6,094 nucleotides of DNA from Clostridiales bacterium (GTDB lineage: Bacteria > Bacillota > Clostridia > Tissierellales > Sedimentibacteraceae): contig DMJQ01000056.1 in the NCBI GenBank assembly GCA_003457065.1, positions 1,681-7,774 of the forward strand. Direction: 5' to 3'. The position numbers and the translations under genes are program-made. The notes below the pieces were generated by a model that saw nothing but the letters and a program-made list of their open reading frames with translations, had not been told where the DNA came from and did no database searches. Position 1 is the stretch's first letter, and the number at the start of each line of letters is the position of its first letter. Positions 1 through 4,077 of this stretch are shown here, in pieces.

Positions 1-3
1 TTT

Positions 4-213
4 CTACTTCGCTATTTTTAAGCTTTTCTGAGGTGTCTGTTTTTCAGGAACATCATAACGCTGATGAAAGTATTTTTTATTTATTTTACCGCTTAAGGTT
101 ATAATGCCTTTAGCTTTTAATTCCGTATTCAGCTCTTTAATAACCCTATAAGCTGTACTATCACTGCACTCCATAAGATTCATTACATCGTCTACTTTGT
201 AATAAAGGCTCAT
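4..213 (-). CDS. Small winged-helix / excisionase-like DNA-binding protein
   Basis: A 69-aa basic protein, last visible gene of the leftward operon. Residues 5-52 (YKVDDVMNLMECSDSTAYRVIKEL, then a GIITLSGKINKKYF hairpin) read as a helix-turn-helix followed by a wing. This pattern is common in short Firmicutes prophage and ICE regulators and excisionase-like proteins. The ATG is preceded by a strong AAGGAGG (218-224) 4 bases upstream. It starts 18 bp after the stop of the 161-aa gene, so the two are probably cotranscribed. The basic tail (residues 57-69, Lys-rich) may add nonspecific DNA contact. DNA binding is well supported. Whether it acts as an excision factor or a transcription factor cannot be decided from sequence; it lies far from the integrase, which makes the excisionase role less certain. 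Confidence 0.8.
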   Translation of the reverse strand: MSLYYKVDDVMNLMECSDSTAYRVIKELNTELKAKGIITLSGKINKKYFHQRYDVPEKQTPQKSLKIAK

Positions 214-231
214 AAATCCTCCTTGTAACTA

Positions 232-717
232 TTATTGAATATTTTTCTGTACCCATAATTTGAGGGAAGCTGCCTGTTTGCCTATATCATCTAAAACCTT
301 GATAATTTCTTCCATTCGTGGCTTTTCATCACAAGTTATATGTCCATCGGCCACGATATCAAGCAATTCTTCTTTTGCGAAAGGCGCATCTTTTAATGTA
401 TTGCATAGCTGAACCGTAAGCTGAAATATCTCTTTAACTTCGACTTGTGTTACCGTATGCTTTCCGATAGGGCAGTTATGTAAGCAGTGCCAATGTAGAA
501 GCTCTAGGGCGTTATATGCATCAGACATAAGTTGTACTTCCTCTGGATATGGCACTATGTTTCCAAGTTCGATATTGGCTATCCTGGTTCTGTCAATGCC
601 TGTTATTTCTGCGGCGCCTTCTCTGCTGGAAAGTAACTCATTGGTCGATGCGGCCTCTAATCGTGTTATACAATACACGTTGTTGGCGGCTTTCGTCGGC
701 TTTTTACCCATATTCAT
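232..717 (-). CDS. XRE-like HTH regulator with Cys-rich segment
   Basis: A 161-aa protein. Residues 31-56 (SREGAAEITGIDRTRIANIELGNIVP) form an XRE-like helix-turn-helix, followed by a PYPEEVQLMSDAYNA segment typical of XRE helix 5. After it comes a Cys/His-rich HWHCLHNCPIG stretch (C78, C82, plus C16 and nearby histidines) that could bind metal or form disulphides; this is inference. Residues 90-157 look helical with no recognised domain. I recall this general pattern (REGAAE..GIDRTR..NIE.G...PYPEEV...ADAYN, then CxxxCPIG) from Firmicutes prophages, where its job is undefined. The start has GGAAGGGGGG just upstream; Met1 or Met3 (711) could both serve. It lies 28 bp after the Cro-like gene and 18 bp before the 69-aa gene, in one leftward operon. 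Its GC content looks higher than that of the rightward module. Confidence 0.85.
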   Translation of the reverse strand: MNMGKKPTKAANNVYCITRLEAASTNELLSSREGAAEITGIDRTRIANIELGNIVPYPEEVQLMSDAYNALELLHWHCLHNCPIGKHTVTQVEVKEIFQLTVQLCNTLKDAPFAKEELLDIVADGHITCDEKPRMEEIIKVLDDIGKQAASLKLWVQKNIQ

Positions 718-745
718 ATCACCCCCCTTCCTGTAAGATTAGATA

Positions 746-973
746 TTAGGAAGATATATGTTTTTTTACATCTGCCGGAAGTTCGGCAATGCCAAGAATA
801 TTGGCTACTTTGGGGATATAAGTAACCCTTGCTTTCCTGCCGCATTTACCTGTTAAAATACTGCTTACAAAAGCAGGGGTTATGCCAAGCAAAGAGGCAA
901 GTTCTTTCTGCTGCATATCTCGCTCGTCCAGTTTTCTGCGGACATTATAGTAAAAATCATCTTTTTTGTTCAC
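746..973 (-). CDS. Cro-like XRE-family regulator, GTG start
   Basis: A 75-aa protein that is essentially one Cro/CI-type HTH domain: helices at residues 6-18, 22-30 (QKELASLLG), recognition helix about 33-42 (PAFVSSILTG) and 54-61. It starts at GTG (971-973) behind a near-perfect AAAGGAGGT. The overlapping ATG at 973-975 is read as ATG TGA, so it cannot be the start. Being small and in the leftward early operon, divergent from the XRE1 repressor, it occupies the usual position of a Cro-type protein, although a 58-aa gene comes first in the operon. The KCGRKARVTY segment replaces the more usual RxxP turn. DNA binding is confident; the Cro role is inferred from position. Confidence 0.82.
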   Translation of the reverse strand: MNKKDDFYYNVRRKLDERDMQQKELASLLGITPAFVSSILTGKCGRKARVTYIPKVANILGIAELPADVKKHISS

Positions 974-994
974 ATTAGGACCTCCTTTAGCTTT

Positions 995-1015
995 AGCCCT
1001 TAATAAAAAAGGGCT
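995..1015 (-). promoter_or_regulatory. Hairpin in the leader of the Cro-like gene
   Basis: A perfect 7-bp inverted repeat, AGCCCTT and AAGGGCT, with a 7-base loop, sits a few bases upstream of the AAAGGAGGT of the 746-973 gene. No U-run follows on the minus strand, so it is not a normal intrinsic terminator. It could affect mRNA stability or ribosome access between the 58-aa gene and the Cro-like gene. Function is inferred. Confidence 0.45.
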
Positions 1016-1076
1016 TGAATTGGTATTTATAGAACTTGTAATATTTAGTAAATTGAGATAGAATTATGTTGTATTT

Positions 1077-1092
1077 AATTAGTTAACTAATT
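1077..1092. promoter_or_regulatory. 16-bp perfect palindrome, operator-like
   Basis: AATTAGTTAACTAATT is a perfect 16-bp palindrome in the 164-bp gap between the 58-aa and 75-aa minus genes. A related near-palindrome, ATTAGTTAACTGAT, lies at about 1337-1350 inside the XRE1 control region, so the core AGTTAACT flanks the 58-aa gene on both sides. It could be an operator, for example for the Cro-like protein. The rest of the gap (1016-1137) is AT-rich with no gene seen. Confidence 0.4.
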
Positions 1093-1137
1093 TATTTAGC
1101 GATTTCCTATAACTGATGTTTTAGAGATAATTTAAAT

Positions 1138-1314
1138 TTAACTGTTTTGAAGGCGAATGTTCTGTTTTATGGTTCGACTTAGTTGATGCTGTATTTCTTT
1201 AGCTTTTTCTTCATCTATGCCGGCGGCATCTAAAATATCTTTGGAACTGTAAATTTTTACGCCACTGCCAAAGTGGTCGAGTATTGCTTCGGTTATAAGC
1301 TCCGATCTATTCAC
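1138..1314 (-). CDS. Small hypothetical protein, first gene of leftward operon
   Basis: A 58-aa ORF beginning MNRSELITEAILDHFGSG and ending QNIRLQNS. It starts at GTG (1312-1314) with AAGGAG (1323-1328) 8 bases upstream. I recognise no family. It is charged, probably helical (DAAGIDEEKAKEIQHQLSRTI) and has no membrane segment. A faint pattern (A.I..E.......L...I) recurs in the 68-aa minus protein at 2382-2588, which sits in the same place beside the second control cassette, so the two may be distant relatives. The start codon lies inside one arm of an inverted repeat (1312-1360), so a hairpin in the mRNA could cover it. It is the first product expected from the leftward promoter at 1363-1391. 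Confidence 0.65.
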   Translation of the reverse strand: MNRSELITEAILDHFGSGVKIYSSKDILDAAGIDEEKAKEIQHQLSRTIKQNIRLQNS

Positions 1315-1360
1315 TATACCAACTCCTTGTAGATTGATTAGTTAACTGATTAGTATAGTG
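1312..1360. repeat. Control cassette A: CACTATAC / GTATAGTG inverted repeat
   Basis: Arms CACTATACCA (1312-1321) and TAGTATAGTG (1351-1360) face each other across 29 bp. The same arms occur in cassettes B (2621-2673) and C (3248-3300). The right arm always ends 3 bp from the leftward -10 element and so covers the predicted start of transcription. In this copy the left arm also contains the GTG start of the 58-aa gene. It could act as a DNA-binding site or as an RNA stem in the leader. Confidence 0.6.
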
Positions 1361-1362
1361 AT

Positions 1363-1391
1363 AATTTAACACATTTAAATGTATTAGTAAA
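1363..1391 (-). promoter_or_regulatory. Leftward promoter A
   Basis: On the minus strand, -35 TTTACT (1386-1391), a 17-bp spacer and -10 TAAATT (1363-1368). The -10 is only a 4/6 match, but the same layout recurs with better -10s at 2676-2704 (TGTAAT) and 3303-3331 (TATAAT). The spacer holds the palindrome ACATTTAAATGT, so a repressor bound there would block RNA polymerase. It should drive the four-gene leftward operon. Confidence 0.55.
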
Positions 1392-1413
1392 CCATAAATC
1401 ACATTATAATGTG
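1371..1413. promoter_or_regulatory. Operator pair for cassette A
   Basis: Two perfect palindromes share the half-site ACATT: ACATTTAAATGT (1371-1382) and CACATTATAATGTG (1400-1413). Their centres are exactly 30 bp apart, close to three helical turns, as expected for cooperative binding by CI-like dimers. The first lies in the leftward promoter spacer. The second contains TATAAT, which could be the -10 of XRE1's own promoter, giving autoregulation. XRE1, the adjacent gene, is the obvious ligand. Confidence 0.65.
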
Positions 1414-1459
1414 TTTTTGTTGATAATATATAAATTCTGTGTACTTAAGGGTGTTTAGC

Positions 1460-1777
1460 ATGTATGATATTGATAAAATTTTTGAACTATTAGAAAATAA
1501 AAATTTAACGTTTAAAGAAGTTGCTAAAGCAATTGGCATTAGTCCTAATAATTTTACTGAGTGGAAAAAAGGAAGGATAACTCCCTCAGGCACAATGATT
1601 ATTAAACTAGCTAATTATTTCGGCGTGCCTATAGACTACTTTTTGCTAGCTCCCCCTATTACTAATGAACAGGGCCAAGATTTGCCTGATATTATTAATA
1701 TCTCTGATTTATCAAATGAAGATAAACAGGAGATTGTTTATTTAGTAGAATTCAAACGCTCTAAAAAAGGTAAGTAA
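1460..1777 (+). CDS. XRE1: probable main CI-like phage repressor
   Basis: A 105-aa protein. Residues 5-62 form a Cro/CI HTH domain: KIFELLENKNLTFKEVAKAI, then GISPNNFTEWKKGRITPSGTMI with the recognition helix about 28-37, and the typical ANYFGVPIDYFL end. A short acidic-to-basic tail (residues 76-105, NISDLSNEDKQEIVYLVEFKRSKKGK) may mediate dimerisation. There is no S24/LexA-like peptidase domain, so RecA-triggered self-cleavage is not expected. I chose ATG 1460 because AAGGGTG (1447-1453) lies 6 bases before it; an in-frame GTG at 1439 lacks such a site. It is divergent from the leftward operon across two strong palindromes, the classic position of an immunity repressor. Confidence 0.88.
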   Translation: MYDIDKIFELLENKNLTFKEVAKAIGISPNNFTEWKKGRITPSGTMIIKLANYFGVPIDYFLLAPPITNEQGQDLPDIINISDLSNEDKQEIVYLVEFKRSKKGK

Positions 1778-1808
1778 TTATCTATTGTTAAAAGGAAGGC
1801 GCTTAGCA

Positions 1809-1874
1809 ATGTCTATAAAGCTAGGCTTAGATGTTGAACCCTTGATAAATTTAGGCATGCTTGCAGTAGGGTGA
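1809..1874 (+). CDS. 21-aa leader peptide overlapping the XRE2 start
   Basis: A small ORF encoding MSIKLGLDVEPLINLGMLAVG, with AAGGAAGG (1792-1799) 9 bases before the ATG. Its TGA (1872-1874) overlaps the GTG of XRE2 (1871-1873) as GTGA, the usual form of translational coupling. XRE2 itself has no well-spaced Shine-Dalgarno for that GTG, so the leader may be what brings ribosomes to it. I do not recognise the peptide. It could also be a chance ORF. Confidence 0.45.
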   Translation: MSIKLGLDVEPLINLGMLAVG

Positions 1875-2110
1875 TAAATTTGTATTCTGCACAAAGTATA
1901 AGGAAAAACATACTTATGGTATTAGATTTAAAGGGCTTAAAAACTAACCTAATGCTTACAGAATTAGGTTTTAACCAAAGCCTTCTGTCAGATATGAAAC
2001 GGTATAACACTGTTCCAGCTTCTGATAAATTAGCTAAAATAGCTGATTACCTTGACATCTCTGTTGATTACTTGCTTGGTCGTACTGACAAACCGGAAGT
2101 AAATAAATAA
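1871..2110 (+). CDS. XRE2: small Cro/CI-like repressor
   Basis: A 79-aa single-domain XRE protein from GTG 1871, or 76 aa from TTG 1880, which has AGTAGGGTG at better spacing. MINLYSAQSIRKNI resembles the start of a common small phage repressor type (MI..YSAK.IA..IK), which favours 1871. The HTH spans about residues 27-50 (LMLTELGFNQSLLSDMKRYNTVPASD), followed by KLAKIADYLDISVDYLLGRTDKPEVNK. That C-terminal end is nearly the same in XRE3 and XRE4, pointing to duplication within this cluster. The GTG overlaps the stop of a 21-aa leader ORF. The gene for a small winged-helix protein follows after 17 bp, probably in the same transcript. No cleavage or metalloprotease-responsive domain is visible. 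Confidence 0.85.
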   Translation: MINLYSAQSIRKNILMVLDLKGLKTNLMLTELGFNQSLLSDMKRYNTVPASDKLAKIADYLDISVDYLLGRTDKPEVNK

Positions 2111-2127
2111 TTAGGGGTGTTTTTATT

Positions 2128-2385
2128 ATGGATGAACAGATTATGTATAGTTTTTTACTTGCTTTAAATAGCCCTGAGGGAAGAATTAGAAAGTTCAAGG
2201 ATGTATTTAAAACCTTTGGTGAAGAACAGTCCTATTTAGTGCTGAAGCATTTAATTAATAATGCTTATATAGTTGGTTTAATAATAGATACTGTTGCCGA
2301 CGGTTCTAAAATGTTTAATATTACTACTCAAACAGCTGTAACCCCAAAAGGGATTTGTTTTATTGAGGATTATAATAGAGCTTAG
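2128..2385 (+). CDS. Small YjcQ-like winged-helix protein
   Basis: An 85-aa protein, MDEQIMYSFLLAL at the start. Residues 24-52 (DVFKTFGEEQSYLVLKHLINNAYIVGLII) fit the recognition helix and start of the wing, and TPKGICFIEDYNRA matches the 'T.KG..yL' end of YjcQ/MarR-type winged-helix proteins. AGGGGTG precedes the ATG by about 10 bases. It follows XRE2 by 17 bp. XRE5 carries a comparable winged-helix region fused to an XRE domain, so this gene plus XRE2 may be the split equivalent. The stop TAG (2383-2385) overlaps the convergent stop of the 68-aa minus gene. The YjcQ label rests on pattern memory only. Confidence 0.72.
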   Translation: MDEQIMYSFLLALNSPEGRIRKFKDVFKTFGEEQSYLVLKHLINNAYIVGLIIDTVADGSKMFNITTQTAVTPKGICFIEDYNRA

Positions 2386-2588
2386 ATAAACTCCATCTTA
2401 ATTGATGTAGTATATTTAATGTTTTCACTACGCTGTCCCTCAGTGCTTACTATGGATTTTTCAGATAATATCTGTTCCAATACTTTGGTAAGTTGTAAAG
2501 CGTAAAATTCTTCTGGTATGCTGTGGGCCTTTAGAACTATCTTTATATCTTTTTCTAGCTCCACAGTATCAATAGCGATAAATGACAT
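2382..2588 (-). CDS. 68-aa hypothetical protein of cassette B
   Basis: A leftward ORF beginning MSFIAIDTVELEKDIKIVLKAH-type sequence, probably helical up to about residue 45 and ending KMEFI. No family is recognised and there is no membrane segment. AAAGGAG lies 11 bases before the ATG, somewhat far but clear. It ends convergently with the winged-helix gene, the stop codons overlapping by 2 bases, a tight packing that supports both as real. Upstream are the conserved repeat (2611-2679) and leftward promoter B (2676-2704), matching the arrangement of the 58-aa gene beside cassette A. It may therefore be the cassette B counterpart, perhaps an antirepressor-like or Cro-like partner; that role is inference. 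Confidence 0.65.
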   Translation of the reverse strand: MSFIAIDTVELEKDIKIVLKAHSIPEEFYALQLTKVLEQILSEKSIVSTEGQRSENIKYTTSIKMEFI

Positions 2589-2610
2589 TTGATTTTTATC
2601 TCCTTTCTAT

Positions 2611-2679
2611 AAGAAACAACCACTATACTATTCAGTTATCAAGGTGCGAACTAATTCGTTAATTAGTATAGTGTTATTA
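2611..2679. repeat. Control cassette B: 69-bp repeat, copy 1
   Basis: A 69-bp segment that recurs at 3238-3306 with 5 mismatches (about 93% identity, counted by eye). It contains arms CACTATACTA (2621-2630) and TAGTATAGTG (2664-2673), a perfect 10-bp inverted repeat. Between them, on the minus strand, is GCACCTTGATAACTG, which resembles the boxA region of Firmicutes rRNA leaders; the resemblance may be chance. The minus strand also shows TTCGCA, 17 bp, TATAGT, a second possible leftward promoter. Confidence 0.75.
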
Positions 2680-2704
2680 CAGTTCGTAAACTTACAGAAG
2701 TAAA
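2676..2704 (-). promoter_or_regulatory. Leftward promoter B
   Basis: On the minus strand, -35 TTTACT (2699-2704), a 17-bp spacer and -10 TGTAAT (2676-2681, 5/6 match). The spacer contains operator GTAAACTTAC. It should drive the 68-aa gene at 2382-2588. Geometry is the same as promoters A and C. Confidence 0.6.
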
Positions 2705-2742
2705 TATGAAATCTGTAAATTTACGAAATTCAGTAAATCTAC
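2686..2742. promoter_or_regulatory. Operators of cassette B
   Basis: Three related palindromic sites: GTAAACTTAC (2686-2695, 8/10 palindromic), GTAAATTTAC (2715-2724, perfect) and GTAAATCTAC (2733-2742). The first two are centred 29 bp apart. TTCGTAAACTTACAGA at the first site reappears inverted at the second as TCTGTAAATTTACGAA. The likely ligand is XRE3. The sites at 2715-2742 lie upstream of its proposed TTG start but inside the longer ORF from ATG 2706. Confidence 0.6.
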
Positions 2743-2762
2743 ACAAAAAAGGATTGATAGTC

Positions 2763-2987
2763 TTGGCAGATATACAACTAATGATTAAAAGAATTGATGA
2801 TACTGCGCAAAAATACGGTTTAAGTAGAAATCAGTTTTTAATAAATTGCGATAGTAAGTATTATGTTGATAATTTATTAAAAGGTACAGTACCTAAAATT
2901 GATACTATTGAACGCATTGCAGAGCATTACAATGTATCTATTGATTACCTTGTTGGGCGTACGGATAATCCAGAGGTAAACAAATAG
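2763..2987 (+). CDS. XRE3: small Cro/CI-like repressor, TTG start
   Basis: A 74-aa XRE protein beginning MADIQLMIKRIDDTAQKYGLS at TTG 2763, with AAAAGGA (2747-2753) 9 bases upstream. An in-frame ATG at 2706 would add 19 residues (MKSVNLRNSVNLHKKGLIV), but those are encoded by the operator repeats and the ATG has only a weak AGAAG, so I prefer TTG. The HTH runs about residues 18-42 (YGLSRNQFLINCDSKYYVDNLLKG), followed by TIERIAEHYNVSIDYLVGRTDNPEVNK. The start resembles the common 'MxDIxxIIxRIexlAkekGLS' phage repressor type. It is a single DNA-binding domain with no protease domain. It sits directly after cassette B, so it probably regulates itself and promoter B. Confidence 0.8.
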   Translation: MADIQLMIKRIDDTAQKYGLSRNQFLINCDSKYYVDNLLKGTVPKIDTIERIAEHYNVSIDYLVGRTDNPEVNK

Positions 2988-3012
2988 TGCTGTAAAAGTA
3001 GGTGCATTAATT

Positions 3013-3225
3013 ATTTTTTACACACAGTTAAAACAATTATGTGAAGACAAAGCAATTAAGCTCACACCTTTAGTTGAAGAATTAGGCATGACTACAGGGA
3101 ATATTAGCCGTTGGAAAAAGGGCGGTTACCCAAGTGTTGAAGCTCTACTTAAATTTGCTGACTATTTTAATGTTTCCACCGACTACCTATTAGGACGTAC
3201 TAATAATTCAGAAGTAAATAGGTAA
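3013..3225 (+). pseudogene. XRE4: intact repressor ORF lacking a normal start codon
   Basis: The frame is open from 2980 to TAA 3223-3225 and encodes a complete XRE domain: FYTQLKQLCEDKAIKLTPLV, then a GMTTGNISRWKKGGYPS recognition segment, then KFADYFNVSTDYLLGRTNNSEVNR. There is no in-frame ATG, GTG or TTG before an internal ATG at 3088, which would cut off the first helices. ATT at 3013 (or 3010) sits 8 (or 5) bases after AGTAGGTG (2997-3004), where a Met codon is expected. Family members start MFY or similar, so ATG to ATT is the simplest change. It could be a recently silenced repressor, or an ATT-initiated, weakly expressed one coupled to XRE3, whose stop is 25 bp upstream. The body shows no stop or frameshift. 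Confidence 0.7.
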
Positions 3226-3237
3226 TACAAGGTACTT

Positions 3238-3306
3238 AAGAAACAATCACTATACTATGCAGTTATCAAGGTGCGAACTAATTCATTGATTGGTATAGTG
3301 TTATTA
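3238..3306. repeat. Control cassette C: 69-bp repeat, copy 2
   Basis: Second copy of the 2611-2679 segment, 64 of 69 bases identical. Arms are CACTATACTA (3248-3257) and TGGTATAGTG (3291-3300), with one mismatch in the stem. Unlike copies A and B, no minus-strand ORF follows on the left; XRE4 occupies that place. Any leftward transcript from here would be antisense to XRE4. Confidence 0.75.
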
Positions 3307-3331
3307 TATTACGTGAATTTGCGTAAGTAAA
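3303..3331 (-). promoter_or_regulatory. Leftward promoter C
   Basis: On the minus strand, -35 TTTACT (3326-3331), a 17-bp spacer and a perfect -10 TATAAT (3303-3308). It is the best of the three copies. The spacer contains an operator (3311-3324). It points into XRE4 on the antisense strand. Confidence 0.62.
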
Positions 3332-3352
3332 GATATTTACGTGAATTTACGT
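3311..3352. promoter_or_regulatory. Operator pair of cassette C
   Basis: Two near-palindromes, ACGTGAATTTGCGT (3311-3324) and ACGTGAATTTACGT (3339-3352), are centred 28 bp apart. They align base for base with the cassette B operators, but the core is GTGAATTT instead of GTAAA(C/T)TT and the flanks are ACGT. The likely ligand is XRE5, which starts 40 bp downstream. Confidence 0.6.
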
Positions 3353-3391
3353 ATTATCATGTATTATTACTAATTTAATTAGGGTGATTTT

Positions 3392-3874
3392 ATGGAAAAT
3401 ACATATATTGCACATGTTATTAAAACTGAATGTAGGAACAAAAGTATATCTATTTCCAAGATGTTAGAGGATTGCGATATTAGAAAAAGTTTAATATATG
3501 ATTTGGAAAAAAGAGATTTCACTCCTTCAGTTGAGTTAGTAGAAAAAATTGCAGATTATCTTAATTTGCCTCTTGACTATTTAATAGGCCGTACTGATAG
3601 TTCACTTACGGTTATGGAATCTTATATATTACGTGCTTTATATAATGCTGCTAAACAAGAAAATAAAATGACGGATCAAGTATTCTACATAAATTTGTTA
3701 CAATATTCTAGCAAGAACACTGAGCAGGTTATTGAATCTCTCAAAAGCTTAAAAGCCAAAGGCTACATTGAAATTATTACAAATGACTTTAGTAATTCTG
3801 CTGATAATCGTAATGACTTATACCTAACGGAAAAAGGCATCGAGCTTTTGAAAAGCTATGGTTATTACTACTAA
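3392..3874 (+). CDS. XRE5: XRE domain fused to a winged-helix domain
   Basis: A 160-aa protein. Residues 5-68 form a Cro/CI domain (IKTECRNKSISISKMLEDCDIRKSLIYDLEKRDFTPS) ending in KIADYLNLPLDYLIGRTDSS. Residues 73-158 form a second, winged-helix-like region: MESYILRALYNAAKQE, a helix at about 108-125 (KNTEQVIESLKSLKAKGYIEI), then a wing and DLYLTEKGIELLKSYG, like MarR/YjcQ-type endings. The ATG has AGGGTGAT just upstream. It lies right of cassette C. The extra domain could mediate dimerisation or sense a protein or ligand. The neighbouring pair XRE2 plus 2128-2385 shows the same two parts as separate genes. Confidence 0.83.
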   Translation: MENTYIAHVIKTECRNKSISISKMLEDCDIRKSLIYDLEKRDFTPSVELVEKIADYLNLPLDYLIGRTDSSLTVMESYILRALYNAAKQENKMTDQVFYINLLQYSSKNTEQVIESLKSLKAKGYIEIITNDFSNSADNRNDLYLTEKGIELLKSYGYYY

Positions 3875-4077
3875 GCGTTTGCTGTGTAAAATATTCTTTT
3901 TTGACCTCATAAATATTCATGGCTCAAATAGTTAATAGAGTAACTAATAAACATTATAGTTGTTGAATTAACAATTGTAAATAAAATAATGTTGAAATAG
4001 CAATAAATGTATAGACTGTATGATTAATGTGCAAATTATATGTAAATTTTATAAAAGTTTACTAATGAGGTAACTTG
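3875..4077. other. AT-rich spacer before the nuclease locus
   Basis: No convincing gene on either strand. AACATTAT (3950-3957) and ATAATGTT (3986-3993) form an 8-bp inverted repeat, and both match halves of the XRE1 operator CACATTATAATGTG, so XRE1 might reach this locus. TTGTTGAATTAACAA lies between them. No clear terminator for XRE5 and no well-spaced promoter were found, though several TATA-like hexamers exist near 4036-4052. Confidence 0.35.

Noticed and set aside
549..749. Plus-strand 66-codon ORF
   Set aside because: Antisense shadow of the well-supported 161-aa gene; Cys/Trp-rich, unlikely protein and no ribosome site.
1399..1593. Minus-strand 64-codon ORF
   Set aside because: Antisense to XRE1 and its operators, no Shine-Dalgarno, low-complexity end.
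1813..2010. Minus-strand 65-codon ORF
   Set aside because: Antisense to XRE2, no ribosome site; XRE2 is a clear family member.
2611..2679. Insertion sequence ends or rRNA spacer relic, because of the repeat arms and GCACCTTGATAACTG
   Set aside because: No transposase between the copies, and the arms are fixed relative to promoters and operators, which fits regulatory duplication better. The boxA likeness is too short to call.
1312..3306. CRISPR array
   Set aside because: Only three repeat copies, hundreds of bases apart with genes between them; no regular spacers and no cas genes.
3837..3860. AGCTTTTGAAAAGCT hairpin as terminator for XRE5
   Set aside because: One-base loop, lies within the coding end, and no T-run follows.
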